A stretch of 64,000 nucleotides of DNA from Streptomyces sp. HPF1205 (lineage in GTDB: Bacteria; Actinomycetota; Actinomycetes; Streptomycetales; Streptomycetaceae): assembly GCF_020400825.1 (NCBI RefSeq), contig NZ_JAINVH010000008.1, positions 205,560 through 269,559 of the forward strand. The letters are read 5' to 3'. A program made the translations under genes and the position numbers. The notes beneath the pieces are model-generated. The model did not search any database. It was not told the DNA's origin and saw nothing but the letters and a program-made list of their open reading frames with translations. Numbering within the stretch: position 1 is the first letter of the stretch; each line of letters begins with the position of its first letter. Shown one piece after another: positions 8,181 through 16,622 of this stretch.

Positions 8181-8636
8181 TCACGTCTTGCGGTAGGTGT
8201 ACGCCTCCTCCGCCGACGCGGCGACCGTGGCGAGGTCCGCCCCCGCCGACGCCGAGACGACGGCGGCCACCGCCCCTTCGAGGAAGGGCGCGTCCACCAG
8301 GCGGGAGTCCGGCGGCAGCTCGCCGTCCGCCAGCAGTGCCTTCACGGTCAGCACGGCGCTGCCGAGGTCGGCGAGGAAGGCGACACCCGCGCCGCGGTCG
8401 ACCGAACGAGCGGCCTCCGCGATCAGGTCCGAGCTGGTACCCAGCCCGCCGTCGGGACCGCCGCCCGCGGGCGCCACGGGCACGTCCGCGGCCCCGCCGG
8501 TGAGGCCGACCGCCAGTTCCGCGACGGTCGCGGCGACCGAGGCGCTGTGCGAGACCAGGACGACACCGACCAGACGGCGCGCCGTCGTGGCCGCGTCCGG
8601 GGGTACGGGGGCGGCCGGATCCGGTGGATAGGTCAT
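8181..8636 (-). CDS. dhaM: PTS-dependent dihydroxyacetone kinase, phosphotransferase subunit DhaM
   Basis: A 151-residue protein with an EIIA-Man-like fold. The motif GVVLVSHS places the phospho-accepting histidine at His30. DhaM takes phosphate from HPr and passes it to ADP bound on DhaL. It is the short, single-domain form, without the fused HPr and EI domains of E. coli DhaM, so it must use the general PTS proteins. The start ATG overlaps the dhaL stop (ATGA, 8633-8636). This fixes the start despite a 22-residue leader before the conserved core. It is the last gene of dhaKLM. Confidence 0.9.
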   Translation of the reverse strand: MTYPPDPAAPVPPDAATTARRLVGVVLVSHSASVAATVAELAVGLTGGAADVPVAPAGGGPDGGLGTSSDLIAEAARSVDRGAGVAFLADLGSAVLTVKALLADGELPPDSRLVDAPFLEGAVAAVVSASAGADLATVAASAEEAYTYRKT

Positions 8637-9292
8637 GGCCGGCCCTCCCGAGCGGTCTGCGCCAGCGCCGCTATCAGGAGCGCCGACGACGTGGCCCCCG
8701 GGTCCTGGTGGCCGATGCTGCGCTCGCCGAGATAACTGGCCCGGCCCTTGCGGGCGCGCATCGGAATCGTGGCCTTCGCGCCCTCGTCCGAGGCCTGCGC
8801 CGCCGCGTCCAGGGCGTCGGCCAGCGCCCCGCCCGCGTCCAGCGCGCCGCCGAACGCTTCCAGCGCGGGCAGCAGCGCGTCCAGCATCGTCTTGTCACCG
8901 GGCACGGCGCCGCCGAGCTGCGCCACCCCGTCGATCCCGGCCCGCAGCGCGTCGCGCAGTTGCGCCGCCGTCACCGACGCCTCCTCGCCGAGCGCCTTGC
9001 CCGCGCGCCGCAGCAGCGTCCCGTACAGCGGGCCGGACGCCCCGCCGACCGTACTGATGAGCTGCCGTCCCACCGCGACCAGCGCTCCGCCGGGGGTGTC
9101 CGGCGGTTCCTGTGCGATGGAGGTGCGGGCGGCCCGGAAGCCGCGCCGCATGTTGCCGCCGTGGTCGGCGTCGCCGATGGGGGAGTCGAGCTGGGTGAGA
9201 TGGTCGGCCTCGCGTTCGACGGCCTCGGTCGCGATGTCGAGCCAGCGGCGCACGAAGGCCGCGTCGACGGCGGAACCGGTCGGGGCGTTCAT
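8633..9292 (-). CDS. dhaL: Dihydroxyacetone kinase subunit DhaL (ADP-binding)
   Basis: A 219-residue helical-barrel subunit. The DSPIGDADHG segment near residue 35 carries the aspartates that bind two Mg ions and ADP. In PTS-dependent kinases ADP stays bound as a coenzyme and is rephosphorylated by DhaM. It starts 36 nt after the dhaK stop and overlaps dhaM by 4 nt. Length is normal for the family (about 210). Confidence 0.92.
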   Translation of the reverse strand: MNAPTGSAVDAAFVRRWLDIATEAVEREADHLTQLDSPIGDADHGGNMRRGFRAARTSIAQEPPDTPGGALVAVGRQLISTVGGASGPLYGTLLRRAGKALGEEASVTAAQLRDALRAGIDGVAQLGGAVPGDKTMLDALLPALEAFGGALDAGGALADALDAAAQASDEGAKATIPMRARKGRASYLGERSIGHQDPGATSSALLIAALAQTAREGRP

Positions 9293-9328
9293 ACCGTGCC
9301 CTTTCAGCAGCAGGTTCGGACGGTCGGC

Positions 9329-10321
9329 TCAGCAGCCCCAGCGCAGCGCCGGGGTGGAGACCGGCGCGTCCCACAGTCGCAGCAGCTCCTCGTCGACCTG
9401 GCAGATCGTCACCGAGGCGCCCGCCATGTCCAGTGAGGTCACGTAGTTGCCGACGAGCGTACGGGCCACCGGGACCCGGCGTTCGTCCAGTACCCGGTGC
9501 ACCTCCGCCGCGAAACCGTACAGCTCCAGCAGGGGAGTCGCGCCCATTCCGTTGACCAGCAGCAGCACCGGGGCGTCCGGCCGCAGGTCCTCCACCACCG
9601 CGTCCACCGCGAAGTCGGCGATCTCGCCCGAGGTCATCATCGCCCGCCGCTCCCGGCCGGGCTCCCCGTGGATGCCGATACCCAGCTCCAGCTCGCCGTC
9701 CGGCAGGTCGAAGGTGGGGCCGCCCTTGGCGGGTGTGGTGACCGCGCTCAGCGCCACGCCGAAGCTGCGCGACATCTCGTTGACCCGGTGCGCGATCGCG
9801 GCCACCCGGTCCAGCGGCGCGCCCTCCTCCGCCGCGGCCCCCGCGATCTTCTCCACGAACAGCGTCGCCCCTGTGCCGCGCCGCCCCGCCGTGTAGAGGC
9901 TGTCGGTGACCGCCACGTCGTCGTTGACCAGCACCTTCGCCACCTGTACGCCCTCGTCCTCGGCGAGCTCGGCGGCCATGTCGAAGTTGAGCACGTCCCC
10001 GGTGTAGTTCTTGACGACGAACAGCACGCCGGCCCCGCTGTCCACCGCGGCCGCCGCCCGTACCATCTGGTCCGGTACGGGGGAGGTGAAGACCTCGCCG
10101 GGACAGGCCGCGGTCAGCATTCCCAGGCCCACGAAACCGCCGTGCAGCGGCTCGTGGCCGGAGCCGCCGCCGGAGACCAGGCCCACCTTGCCCTCGTACG
10201 GCGCACCCTTGCGCATGATCACCCGGTGCTCGACGTCGACGGTCAGCTCGGGGTGCGCCACCGCGATCCCGCGCAGGGCGTCCGCGACCACGGTCTCGGG
10301 GACGTTGATCAGCATCCTCAT
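9329..10321 (-). CDS. dhaK: Dihydroxyacetone kinase subunit DhaK
   Basis: A 330-residue subunit that binds dihydroxyacetone covalently as a hemiaminal. SGGGSGHEPLHGGFVG near residues 50-65 is the substrate-site signature. The histidine in GIGIHGEPG is the covalent ligand. The product, dihydroxyacetone phosphate, enters glycolysis. The ATG at 10321 follows AGGAGG at 5 nt spacing. It is the first gene of dhaKLM; no DhaR/DhaQ regulator is adjacent. Confidence 0.93.
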   Translation of the reverse strand: MRMLINVPETVVADALRGIAVAHPELTVDVEHRVIMRKGAPYEGKVGLVSGGGSGHEPLHGGFVGLGMLTAACPGEVFTSPVPDQMVRAAAAVDSGAGVLFVVKNYTGDVLNFDMAAELAEDEGVQVAKVLVNDDVAVTDSLYTAGRRGTGATLFVEKIAGAAAEEGAPLDRVAAIAHRVNEMSRSFGVALSAVTTPAKGGPTFDLPDGELELGIGIHGEPGRERRAMMTSGEIADFAVDAVVEDLRPDAPVLLLVNGMGATPLLELYGFAAEVHRVLDERRVPVARTLVGNYVTSLDMAGASVTICQVDEELLRLWDAPVSTPALRWGC

Positions 10322-10627
10322 CGCTACCTCCTGGTGCTACCGGCAGCCCGGCTCGGGTGGTGGTCCTTCCAGGTCACGGCGGATCCGCGGAGCCCGGCAC
10401 CGGCCCGGCGCCGGCGGGGGCCCATCCGCTAGGACCCACGGTATGCCGTCGGGCCGGGTTCTTCTCCAGGACGGCGGCCCTCGGCGGGAGCGCGGCGGGC
10501 CGCGGCGGGCGCGGTCCGCCGCGACCGCGCCGGGCGCGAACGGGCGGGCACGCGGCGTCGTCGCGGCCCGCCGGGGGAGTCCCCGCTGCCGCGCGCGTCC
10601 CGCGCGCCCCCCACGGCAGGAGTGGGG
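10322..10627. other. Intergenic region between dhaK and the acyl-CoA dehydrogenase
   Basis: About 305 bp with no supported gene. It must hold the dhaKLM promoter. The only TANNNT match I see on the minus strand is TACCGT (plus positions 10438-10443), without a good -35. A 7-bp GCGCGCG/CGCGCGC hairpin lies at 10591-10607, near the end of the acyl-CoA dehydrogenase gene. Confidence 0.4.
10591..10607 (-). terminator. Hairpin after the acyl-CoA dehydrogenase gene
   Basis: GCGCGCG and CGCGCGC pair as a 7-bp stem with a TCC loop, 20 nt past the stop at 10628. Confidence 0.4.
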
Positions 10628-11785
10628 CTACGGCAGGTTGCGGGCCATCACTATGCGCTGGACCTGGTTGGTCCCCTCGTAGATCTGGGTGATCTTCGCG
10701 TCGCGCATCATCCGCTCCAGCGGGTAGTCCCGGGTGTAGCCGTAGCCGCCGAGGAGCTGCACCGCGTCCGTCGTGATCTCCATCGCCACGTCGGAGGCGA
10801 AACACTTGGCCGCCGCGCCGAAGAAGGTCAGGTCGCCGTCGGAGCGCTCGGACCGGGCGGCCGCCGCGTACGTCAGCTGCCGGGCCGCCTCCAGCTTCAT
10901 CGCCATGTCCGCGAGCATGAACTGGATGCCCTGGAACTCGGCGATGGCCTTCCCGAACTGCCGGCGCTCCTGGACGTACCCCTTGGCGTAGTCCAGGGCG
11001 CCCTGCGCGATGCCCAGCGCCTGGGCCGCGATCGTCACCCGGGTGTGGTCGAGGGTGCGCATGGCGGTCGCGAAGCCCGTGCCCTCCTCGCCGATCATCC
11101 GGTCCGCGGGGATGCGGACGTTGTCGAAGTACACCTCGCGGGTCGGCGAGCCCTTGATGCCCAGCTTCTTCTCCGGCGCGCCGAAGGACACGCCCTCGTC
11201 GTCCTTCTCCACCACGAACGCCGAGATGCCCTTCGAGCGCTTGCCGGGGTCGGTCACCGCCATGACCGTGTAGAACTGCGACACCCCCGCGTTGGTGATC
11301 CACCGCTTGACGCCGTTGAGCACGTAAGTGTCGCCGTCGCGGACCGCGCGGGTGGTCATGCCCGCCGCGTCGGAGCCCGCCTCGGGCTCGGACAGGCAGT
11401 AGGAGAACATGCCCTTCTTGCGGGCCAGGGCGCCCAGGTACCTGCTCTTGAGCTCCTCGGAGCCGGAGAGCTGCACCGGCAGCGAACCGAGCTTGTTGAC
11501 CGCGGGGATGAGGGAGGAGGAGGCGCACACCCGGGCGACCTCCTCGATGACGATCACCGTGGACAGCGCGTCCGCGCCCGCGCCGTCGTACGCCTCGGGG
11601 ACGTGCACCGCGTGCAGGTCGTTGGCCTCCAGTGCCTCGCGGGCCTCCTCGGGGAAGCGGCCCAGCTCGTCCACCTCCGCCGCGAACGGGGCGATCTTGG
11701 CCTCCGCCAGCGAGCGCACCGCGTCCCGGAGCATCTCGTGCTCCTCGGACGTCCGGAAAAAGTCGAACTCCGACGACGTTGACAT
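10628..11785 (-). CDS. Acyl-CoA dehydrogenase
   Basis: A 385-residue FAD enzyme oxidising an acyl-CoA to the trans-2-enoyl-CoA. The family layout is complete: N-terminal helical domain, middle beta domain with YCLSEPEAGSDAAG and WITNAG, and C-terminal helices with QLLGGYGYTRDYPLERMMRDAK and IYEGTNQVQR. The glutamate in YEGTNQ is the usual catalytic base. Chain-length preference (butyryl or branched short-chain) cannot be read with confidence. ATG 11785 follows AAGGAG; the frame is open 18 codons further, but those overlap the operator. It is divergent from a TetR gene. Confidence 0.93.
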   Translation of the reverse strand: MSTSSEFDFFRTSEEHEMLRDAVRSLAEAKIAPFAAEVDELGRFPEEAREALEANDLHAVHVPEAYDGAGADALSTVIVIEEVARVCASSSLIPAVNKLGSLPVQLSGSEELKSRYLGALARKKGMFSYCLSEPEAGSDAAGMTTRAVRDGDTYVLNGVKRWITNAGVSQFYTVMAVTDPGKRSKGISAFVVEKDDEGVSFGAPEKKLGIKGSPTREVYFDNVRIPADRMIGEEGTGFATAMRTLDHTRVTIAAQALGIAQGALDYAKGYVQERRQFGKAIAEFQGIQFMLADMAMKLEAARQLTYAAAARSERSDGDLTFFGAAAKCFASDVAMEITTDAVQLLGGYGYTRDYPLERMMRDAKITQIYEGTNQVQRIVMARNLP

Positions 11786-11797
11786 GCCCGACTCCTT

Positions 11798-11820
11798 ATG
11801 AGGGTACCCAGTACCCTCAT
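11798..11820. promoter_or_regulatory. Palindromic operator between acyl-CoA dehydrogenase and TetR genes
   Basis: Perfect 10-bp inverted repeat with arms ATGAGGGTAC (11798-11807) and GTACCCTCAT (11811-11820), separated by CCA. It lies 12 nt upstream of the dehydrogenase start and 48 nt upstream of the regulator start, ideal for shared control by the TetR protein. The TetR binding is inferred. Confidence 0.7.
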
Positions 11821-11868
11821 TATGCACACCGGGTGCCACGTGATCCCGGGCTGCGGTGTAATGGGGCG

Positions 11869-12585
11869 ATGAGCCAGACCAAGGACCCGGGTGCCGCGCC
11901 CCGGCCCGCCGGACACGGCGACGAGCGGCCGCCGATGCGCGACCTGCTGGTGGCCGCCGCCTTCGACCTGTTCACCGAGCGCGGCTACGAGCACACCACC
12001 GTCGACGACATCGTCAAGCTGGCCGGTGTCGGGCGGCGTTCCTTCTTCCGCTACTTCCCCAGCAAGGAGGACGTGGTCTTCCCCGACCACGAGCGCGCCC
12101 TGGCCGACATGGTGGCCTACCTGGACGCCGACCACCCCGGGCAGGACCCGGTGGACACCGCCTGCGGCGCCGCCCGGGTGGTCCTGCGGATGTACGCCGA
12201 GAACCCCGCCTTCTCGGTCCGCCGCTACGCCCTCACCCGGCGGGTGCCCGCGCTCAAGGCGGCCGAGATCTCCGTCGTGTGGCGCTACGAGCGCGCCCTG
12301 GCCTCCTTCCTCGAACGCCGCTTCGCCGGCCTGCCCGACGGCGGCGTCCGCGCCCACCTCGTTGCCGCCGCGGTGGTGGCCGCCCACAACCACGGCCTTC
12401 GCTCCTGGCTGCGCTCGGGCGGCCAGGGCGACGTCGCCGAGCGCGTCGAGGCCGCCCTGGACCTGGTCCGCCGCACCTGGCGCGGCCCCGAGGACACCGT
12501 CGTCCTGATCACCCGCTCGGGTACCCCCATGTGGCAGGTCGTCCAGCGTGTCGAGGCCGCCCTGCGCGACGGCGGGGACACCTGA
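11869..12585 (+). CDS. TetR family transcriptional regulator
   Basis: A 238-residue regulator. The N-terminal TetR HTH spans about residues 27-70: ERGYEHTTVDDIVKLAGV, then RRSFFRYFPSKEDVVF. The C-terminal ligand domain is unassigned. It is divergent from the acyl-CoA dehydrogenase with a perfect palindrome between, so it probably represses that gene and responds to an acyl-CoA or fatty acid. ATG 11869 has no RBS. A weak hexamer TGTAAT (11857-11862) is 6 nt upstream, so it may be leaderless. Confidence 0.9.
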   Translation: MSQTKDPGAAPRPAGHGDERPPMRDLLVAAAFDLFTERGYEHTTVDDIVKLAGVGRRSFFRYFPSKEDVVFPDHERALADMVAYLDADHPGQDPVDTACGAARVVLRMYAENPAFSVRRYALTRRVPALKAAEISVVWRYERALASFLERRFAGLPDGGVRAHLVAAAVVAAHNHGLRSWLRSGGQGDVAERVEAALDLVRRTWRGPEDTVVLITRSGTPMWQVVQRVEAALRDGGDT

Positions 12586-12905
12586 GCGGAGCCGGCCCAG
12601 GGAACTGAGTGCCGTCCGGTTTCCCTCGTCGTCGCCCCCGCCCGCTGTCCGCCCACGGAGGAAGCGGCGGGAGCAACCGGACAATCCCGCGTAAAGCAGG
12701 ACTGCACCGAGTGGACGCCGTGCATACGATGGGACTGGCGTTGATCGTCCGATCAGCGCGGGACCGGTGCCGACGGCGGCGAGGAAGACCCGCGAGGAGC
12801 GGCGGCGGCGCACGACAGCGAGGCACTCCGGCGCGCTCGGCCGCGGCCGGCGAGGCGCCGGTGACGCCGGGCCCGCCCGGGCCCGGCCGTACGGATGGGG
12901 GCAGC
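12586..12905 (+). other. Upstream region of the receiver/reductase operon
   Basis: 320 bp without a gene. TACGAT at 12725-12730 is a possible -10. A small palindrome, TGATCG-TC-CGATCA at 12742-12755, lies just after it, where a repressor or a start-site structure could act. A long GC-rich leader follows, up to the GGGGG ribosome binding region before 12906. Confidence 0.35.
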
Positions 12906-14588
12906 ATGCCGGGGACACAACCCGGCGGCGCGACACGAACCGTGATCGTGACCGTCGACGACGACCCAGCGGTGTCGCGGGCGGTCGCCCGCGACCTGCG
13001 GCGACGCTACGGCGAGTCGCACCGCATCGTCCGCGCCGACTCCGGGAGGTCGGCGCTGGAGGCGCTGCGGGACCTCAGGCTGCGCGGCGACTCGGTGGCG
13101 GTGATCCTCGCCGACTACCGGATGCCGGAGATGAACGGCATCGAATTCCTCGAACAGGCCATGGACGTCTACCCCGGCGCCCGTCGCGTGCTGCTGACCG
13201 CGTACGCCGACACCGGCGCCGCCATCGACGCCATCAACGTGGTCGACCTCGACCACTACCTGCTCAAGCCCTGGGACCCGCCGGAGGAGAAGCTCTACCC
13301 GGTGGTCGACGACCTGCTGGCCGCCTGGCGCCGCGAGGACCACCGGCCGGTGAAGGAGACCAAGGTCGTGGGGCACCGCTGGTCGGCCCGCTCCTCGGGG
13401 GTCCGCGAGTTCCTCGCCCGCAACCAGGTGCCCTACCGCTGGTACTCGTGGGACGAACCCGAGGGGCAGGCTCTGCTCGCGGCCGCCGAGGAGGACGGCG
13501 AACGGCTGCCGGTGGTGATCACCCCGGACGGCAAGGCCCTGGTGGAACCCTCCGACCAGGACCTGGCCAGCAGCGTCGGGCTCGCCACCAGCCCCAGCTC
13601 CCGCTTCTACGACCTCATCGTCATCGGCGGCGGCCCGGCGGGCCTGGGCGCGGCCGTCTACGGCGCCTCCGAGGGCCTGCGCACCGTACTGGTCGAAGCC
13701 ACCGCCACCGGCGGCCAGGCGGGACAGAGCTCCCGGATCGAGAACTACCTGGGCTTCCCCGACGGCGTCTCCGGCGGCCAGCTCACCGACCGGGCGCACC
13801 GCCAGGCCGCCAGGTTCGGCGCCGAGATCCTCACCGCCTGCGAGGTCACCGGCCTGGAGATCAACGGCTCCTCCAGGACCGTCCGGCTGGCCGACGGCTC
13901 CAGCGTGGCCGCGCACACCGTCATTCTGGCCACCGGCGTCTCCTACCGGCAGCTCGGCGCCCCCGGACTGGACGTCCTCACCGGCCGCGGCGTCTACTAC
14001 GGCTCCGCGCTCACCGAGGCACCGGCGTGCCGGGACCAGGACGTCTACATAGTCGGCGGCGCCAACTCCGCCGGACAGGCCGCGATGTACCTGGCCAGGG
14101 GCGCCCGCTCGGTGACCCTCCTGGTGCGCGGCGAGTCCCTGACCGCCTCCATGTCGCACTACCTGATCCAGCAGATCGAGAACACCCCGCGAATCCGGGT
14201 GCGCACCTGCACCGAGGTGGCCGGCGTCCACGGCACCGACCACCTGGAGGGGATCACCCTGCGCGACTCCAGGACGGGGCGGACGCAGGACGTGGACGCC
14301 CAGTTCCTGTTCGTGTTCATCGGCGCGGCGCCGAGGACGGACTGGCTCGACGGAGTCGTGCTGCGCGACCCGCGCGGCTTCGTTGTCGCCGGCCCCGACC
14401 TCGCGGCCGCCGGCGAGCGCCCCGAGGGCTGGCCGCTGGACCGGCCGCCGTACCACCTGGAGACCAGCGTGCCCGGCGTGTTCGTCGCCGGGGACGCACG
14501 GGCCGAGTCCGCCAAGCGGGTCGCGTCAGCGGTCGGCGAGGGCGCCATGGCCGTCATGCTCGTCCACCGCTACCTGGAGCGGCTATGA
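12906..14588 (+). CDS. Fused response-regulator receiver and thioredoxin-reductase-like flavoprotein
   Basis: 560 residues in three parts. A receiver domain (11-135) has acidic pocket DDD near 18-20, phosphoacceptor Asp70 in LADYRMPEMNG, and Lys121 in LLKPWD. A thioredoxin-fold-like linker (155-222) lacks a CxxC. A FAD/NADPH reductase domain (235-555) has GGGPAG at 241-246, GGANSAGQAA for NADPH and VFVAGD near the end. The redox-active CxxC of true thioredoxin reductase is absent; only one Cys remains (EAPACRDQ), so disulfide reduction is unlikely. Phosphorylation may control electron transfer. Start ATG 12906 begins the homology. It overlaps the kinase gene by ATGA. Confidence 0.88.
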   Translation: MPGTQPGGATRTVIVTVDDDPAVSRAVARDLRRRYGESHRIVRADSGRSALEALRDLRLRGDSVAVILADYRMPEMNGIEFLEQAMDVYPGARRVLLTAYADTGAAIDAINVVDLDHYLLKPWDPPEEKLYPVVDDLLAAWRREDHRPVKETKVVGHRWSARSSGVREFLARNQVPYRWYSWDEPEGQALLAAAEEDGERLPVVITPDGKALVEPSDQDLASSVGLATSPSSRFYDLIVIGGGPAGLGAAVYGASEGLRTVLVEATATGGQAGQSSRIENYLGFPDGVSGGQLTDRAHRQAARFGAEILTACEVTGLEINGSSRTVRLADGSSVAAHTVILATGVSYRQLGAPGLDVLTGRGVYYGSALTEAPACRDQDVYIVGGANSAGQAAMYLARGARSVTLLVRGESLTASMSHYLIQQIENTPRIRVRTCTEVAGVHGTDHLEGITLRDSRTGRTQDVDAQFLFVFIGAAPRTDWLDGVVLRDPRGFVVAGPDLAAAGERPEGWPLDRPPYHLETSVPGVFVAGDARAESAKRVASAVGEGAMAVMLVHRYLERL

Positions 14589-16039
14589 CCGTCAGCCGGA
14601 ACGTGTGCAGCGTCGACGAACTGCGCACGCTGTTCCTCTTCGAGAAGCTCGACCAGCGGCAGCTGGACTGGCTGTGCGACCAGGGCCGGGTGGAGACGGC
14701 GGAACCCGGCTTCCTCTACCGCGAGGGCGAACCCGCCACCTGCTTCTACGTCCTGCTGGAAGGCACGGTGGTCGTCTCCCGCCGGGTGGGCGCCGACGAC
14801 ATCGAGACCAGCAGGACCTCGCAGCGCGGGGTGTACGCGGGCGCGTTCCAGGCGTACCTCGGCGACCGCGTCCCGCAGGTCTACACCAACTCGATCCGGG
14901 TCACCGAGCCGTCCCGCTTCTACGTGCTGTCCGCCGACAACTTCGCCAAGCTCATGCACGAGTGGTTCCCGATGGCCGTGCACCTGCTGGAGGGGCTGTT
15001 CTTCGGCGGCCAGTCCACCAAGCAGGCCATCGGCCAGCGCGAGCGGCTGCTCGCCCTGGGCTCGCTGTCGGCCGGCCTCACCCACGAGCTGAACAACCCG
15101 GCGGCGGCCGCGCTGCGCGCCACCTCCACCCTGCGTGAGCGCGTCGCCGGCATGCGCCACAAGCTGAGCTTCATCGCCGGGGCCGACCAGGACTACGACC
15201 GGTCCACCATCGAGTCCCTCTTCAAACTCCAGGAGAAGGCGGTCGAGAAGGCCGGCCGGGTCGAGCCGCTGACCCCGCTGGAGGCCTCCGACCGCGAGGA
15301 CGAGATCGCCGACTGGCTCGACGAGCACGGCGTACGCGGCGGCTGGGACCTCGCGTCGACCTTCGTCCAGGCCGGGCTGGACACCGCCTGGCTGGACCAG
15401 GTGGAGGGCACCGCCGGTTCCGCCACGCTGGAGAGCGCGGTGCGGTGGCTGAACTACACGGTCGAGACCGAGCTGCTGATGGACGAGATTGAGGACTCCG
15501 TCACCAGGATCGAGGCGCTGGTCGGCGCCGCCCGCCAGTACTCGCAGCTGGACCGGGCGCCGTACCAGGTGGTCGACGTCCACGAACTGCTGGAGAGCAC
15601 CCTGCACATGCTCAGCGGCAAGATCGGCGAGGGGGTACGGGTCGTCAAGGAGTTCGACCGCGGCCTGCCGAGGATCCCCGCCTACCCGGGCGAGCTCAAC
15701 CAGGTCTGGACGAACCTCATCGACAACGCCGTGGCCGCCATGGAGGGCAGCGGCACGCTCACCGTGCGCACCGCCCTGGACCACGACCAGCTCCTGGTCG
15801 AGTTCCGCGACACCGGCCCCGGCATCGCCCCCGAGATCCGCGAGCGGATCTTCGAACCGTTCTTCACCACCAAACCGGTCGGCCAGGGCACCGGCCTCGG
15901 CCTGGACATCTCCTGGCGGATCGTGGTCAACAAGCACCACGGCGACCTCCAGGCCGAGTCCGAACCGGGCGACACCCGCTTCCTGGTCCGCCTTCCGCTG
16001 ACCACCCCGCAACCTGAGACATCCACCGAGGAGAAGTGA
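14585..16039 (+). CDS. Sensor histidine kinase with CRP-type cyclic nucleotide-binding domain
   Basis: A 484-residue soluble kinase. A cNMP-binding/CRP-like domain (about 12-130, starting LFLFEKLDQRQLDWL) is followed by a dimerisation domain with His167 in GLTHELNNPAAA. A helical insert and a HATPase domain follow, with N box NQVWTNLIDNAV, G1 box DTGPGIAP and FEPFFTTKPVGQGTGLGL. There is no membrane segment. The start overlaps the previous stop (ATGA at 14585-14588), so kinase and receiver are translationally coupled and it very likely phosphorylates Asp70 of its neighbour. The ligand of the sensory domain is unknown. Confidence 0.9.
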   Translation: MTVSRNVCSVDELRTLFLFEKLDQRQLDWLCDQGRVETAEPGFLYREGEPATCFYVLLEGTVVVSRRVGADDIETSRTSQRGVYAGAFQAYLGDRVPQVYTNSIRVTEPSRFYVLSADNFAKLMHEWFPMAVHLLEGLFFGGQSTKQAIGQRERLLALGSLSAGLTHELNNPAAAALRATSTLRERVAGMRHKLSFIAGADQDYDRSTIESLFKLQEKAVEKAGRVEPLTPLEASDREDEIADWLDEHGVRGGWDLASTFVQAGLDTAWLDQVEGTAGSATLESAVRWLNYTVETELLMDEIEDSVTRIEALVGAARQYSQLDRAPYQVVDVHELLESTLHMLSGKIGEGVRVVKEFDRGLPRIPAYPGELNQVWTNLIDNAVAAMEGSGTLTVRTALDHDQLLVEFRDTGPGIAPEIRERIFEPFFTTKPVGQGTGLGLDISWRIVVNKHHGDLQAESEPGDTRFLVRLPLTTPQPETSTEEK

Positions 16040-16389
16040 TGACCACGAGCCCGGGCATCGACCCGACCGCCGTGCCCAGCGGCACCGGCTGTGCCGAATG
16101 CGACACCGCCGCCGGCTGGTGGCTGCACCTGCGCCGGTGCGCGACCTGCGGCCACATCGGCTGCTGCGACTCCTCGCCGGCCCAGCACGCCAGGGGGCAC
16201 GCCGCGGCCACCGGGCACTCGGTCATCCAGAGCTTCGAGCCCGGCGAGGACTGGTTCTGGGACTACGAGGCCAGCACCTACGTCGAGGACGGTCCGGAGC
16301 TGGCCGCGCCGCACAGCCACCCCGCGGACCAGCCGGTGCCGGGACCGGGGGGACGAGTGCCCGCGGACTGGCGCAACCACCTCAACTGA
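16039..16389 (+). CDS. UBP-type zinc finger protein
   Basis: A 116-residue protein dominated by a zf-UBP domain (residues 18-80). Zinc ligands are visible at Cys18, Cys21, Cys34, Cys37, Cys42/43, His50, His54 and His60, with the family signature WWLHLRRC, GCCDSS, HARGH and the EPGEDWFWDY tail. In eukaryotes this fold binds the ubiquitin C-terminal diglycine; bacterial members have no assigned role. The start ATG shares one base with the kinase stop (TGATG), and GAGGAG lies 5 nt upstream. It is the third gene of the operon, so it probably modulates or reports for the kinase/flavoprotein pair. Confidence 0.88.
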   Translation: MTTSPGIDPTAVPSGTGCAECDTAAGWWLHLRRCATCGHIGCCDSSPAQHARGHAAATGHSVIQSFEPGEDWFWDYEASTYVEDGPELAAPHSHPADQPVPGPGGRVPADWRNHLN

Positions 16390-16432
16390 GCCTCGACCGG
16401 GCCCCGACCGAGCCCCCACTGAGCCCCGACCG

Positions 16433-16456
16433 GGCCCCTCGGCCGGGGCAGGGGCC
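16433..16456 (+). terminator. Hairpin after the zinc-finger gene
   Basis: GGCCCCT and AGGGGCC (7 bp) with a 10-nt loop, 44 nt after the stop. Downstream, 16484-16504 holds three tandem 7-bp repeats (GACAGGT twice, then GACGGGT). Confidence 0.4.
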
Positions 16457-16622
16457 GGGCGTGCTTCCCGTCTGCTGTCCGCCGACAGGTGACAGGTGAC
16501 GGGTGACCGGGGAGCGCGGCCGTCCGCACGCGGCCTTTTCGCACGCCCGCGCTTGCGCCGTGCCCCATCGCTCGCCCCGCCCCCCGTGGCTCCCGCTCCC
16601 GCAGCCCGCGCCCCGCGCGACC

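Noticed and set aside
8733..8735. Possible TTA codon in dhaL
   Set aside because: The triplet is out of frame; it spans the Ser and Tyr codons of ASYLGER.
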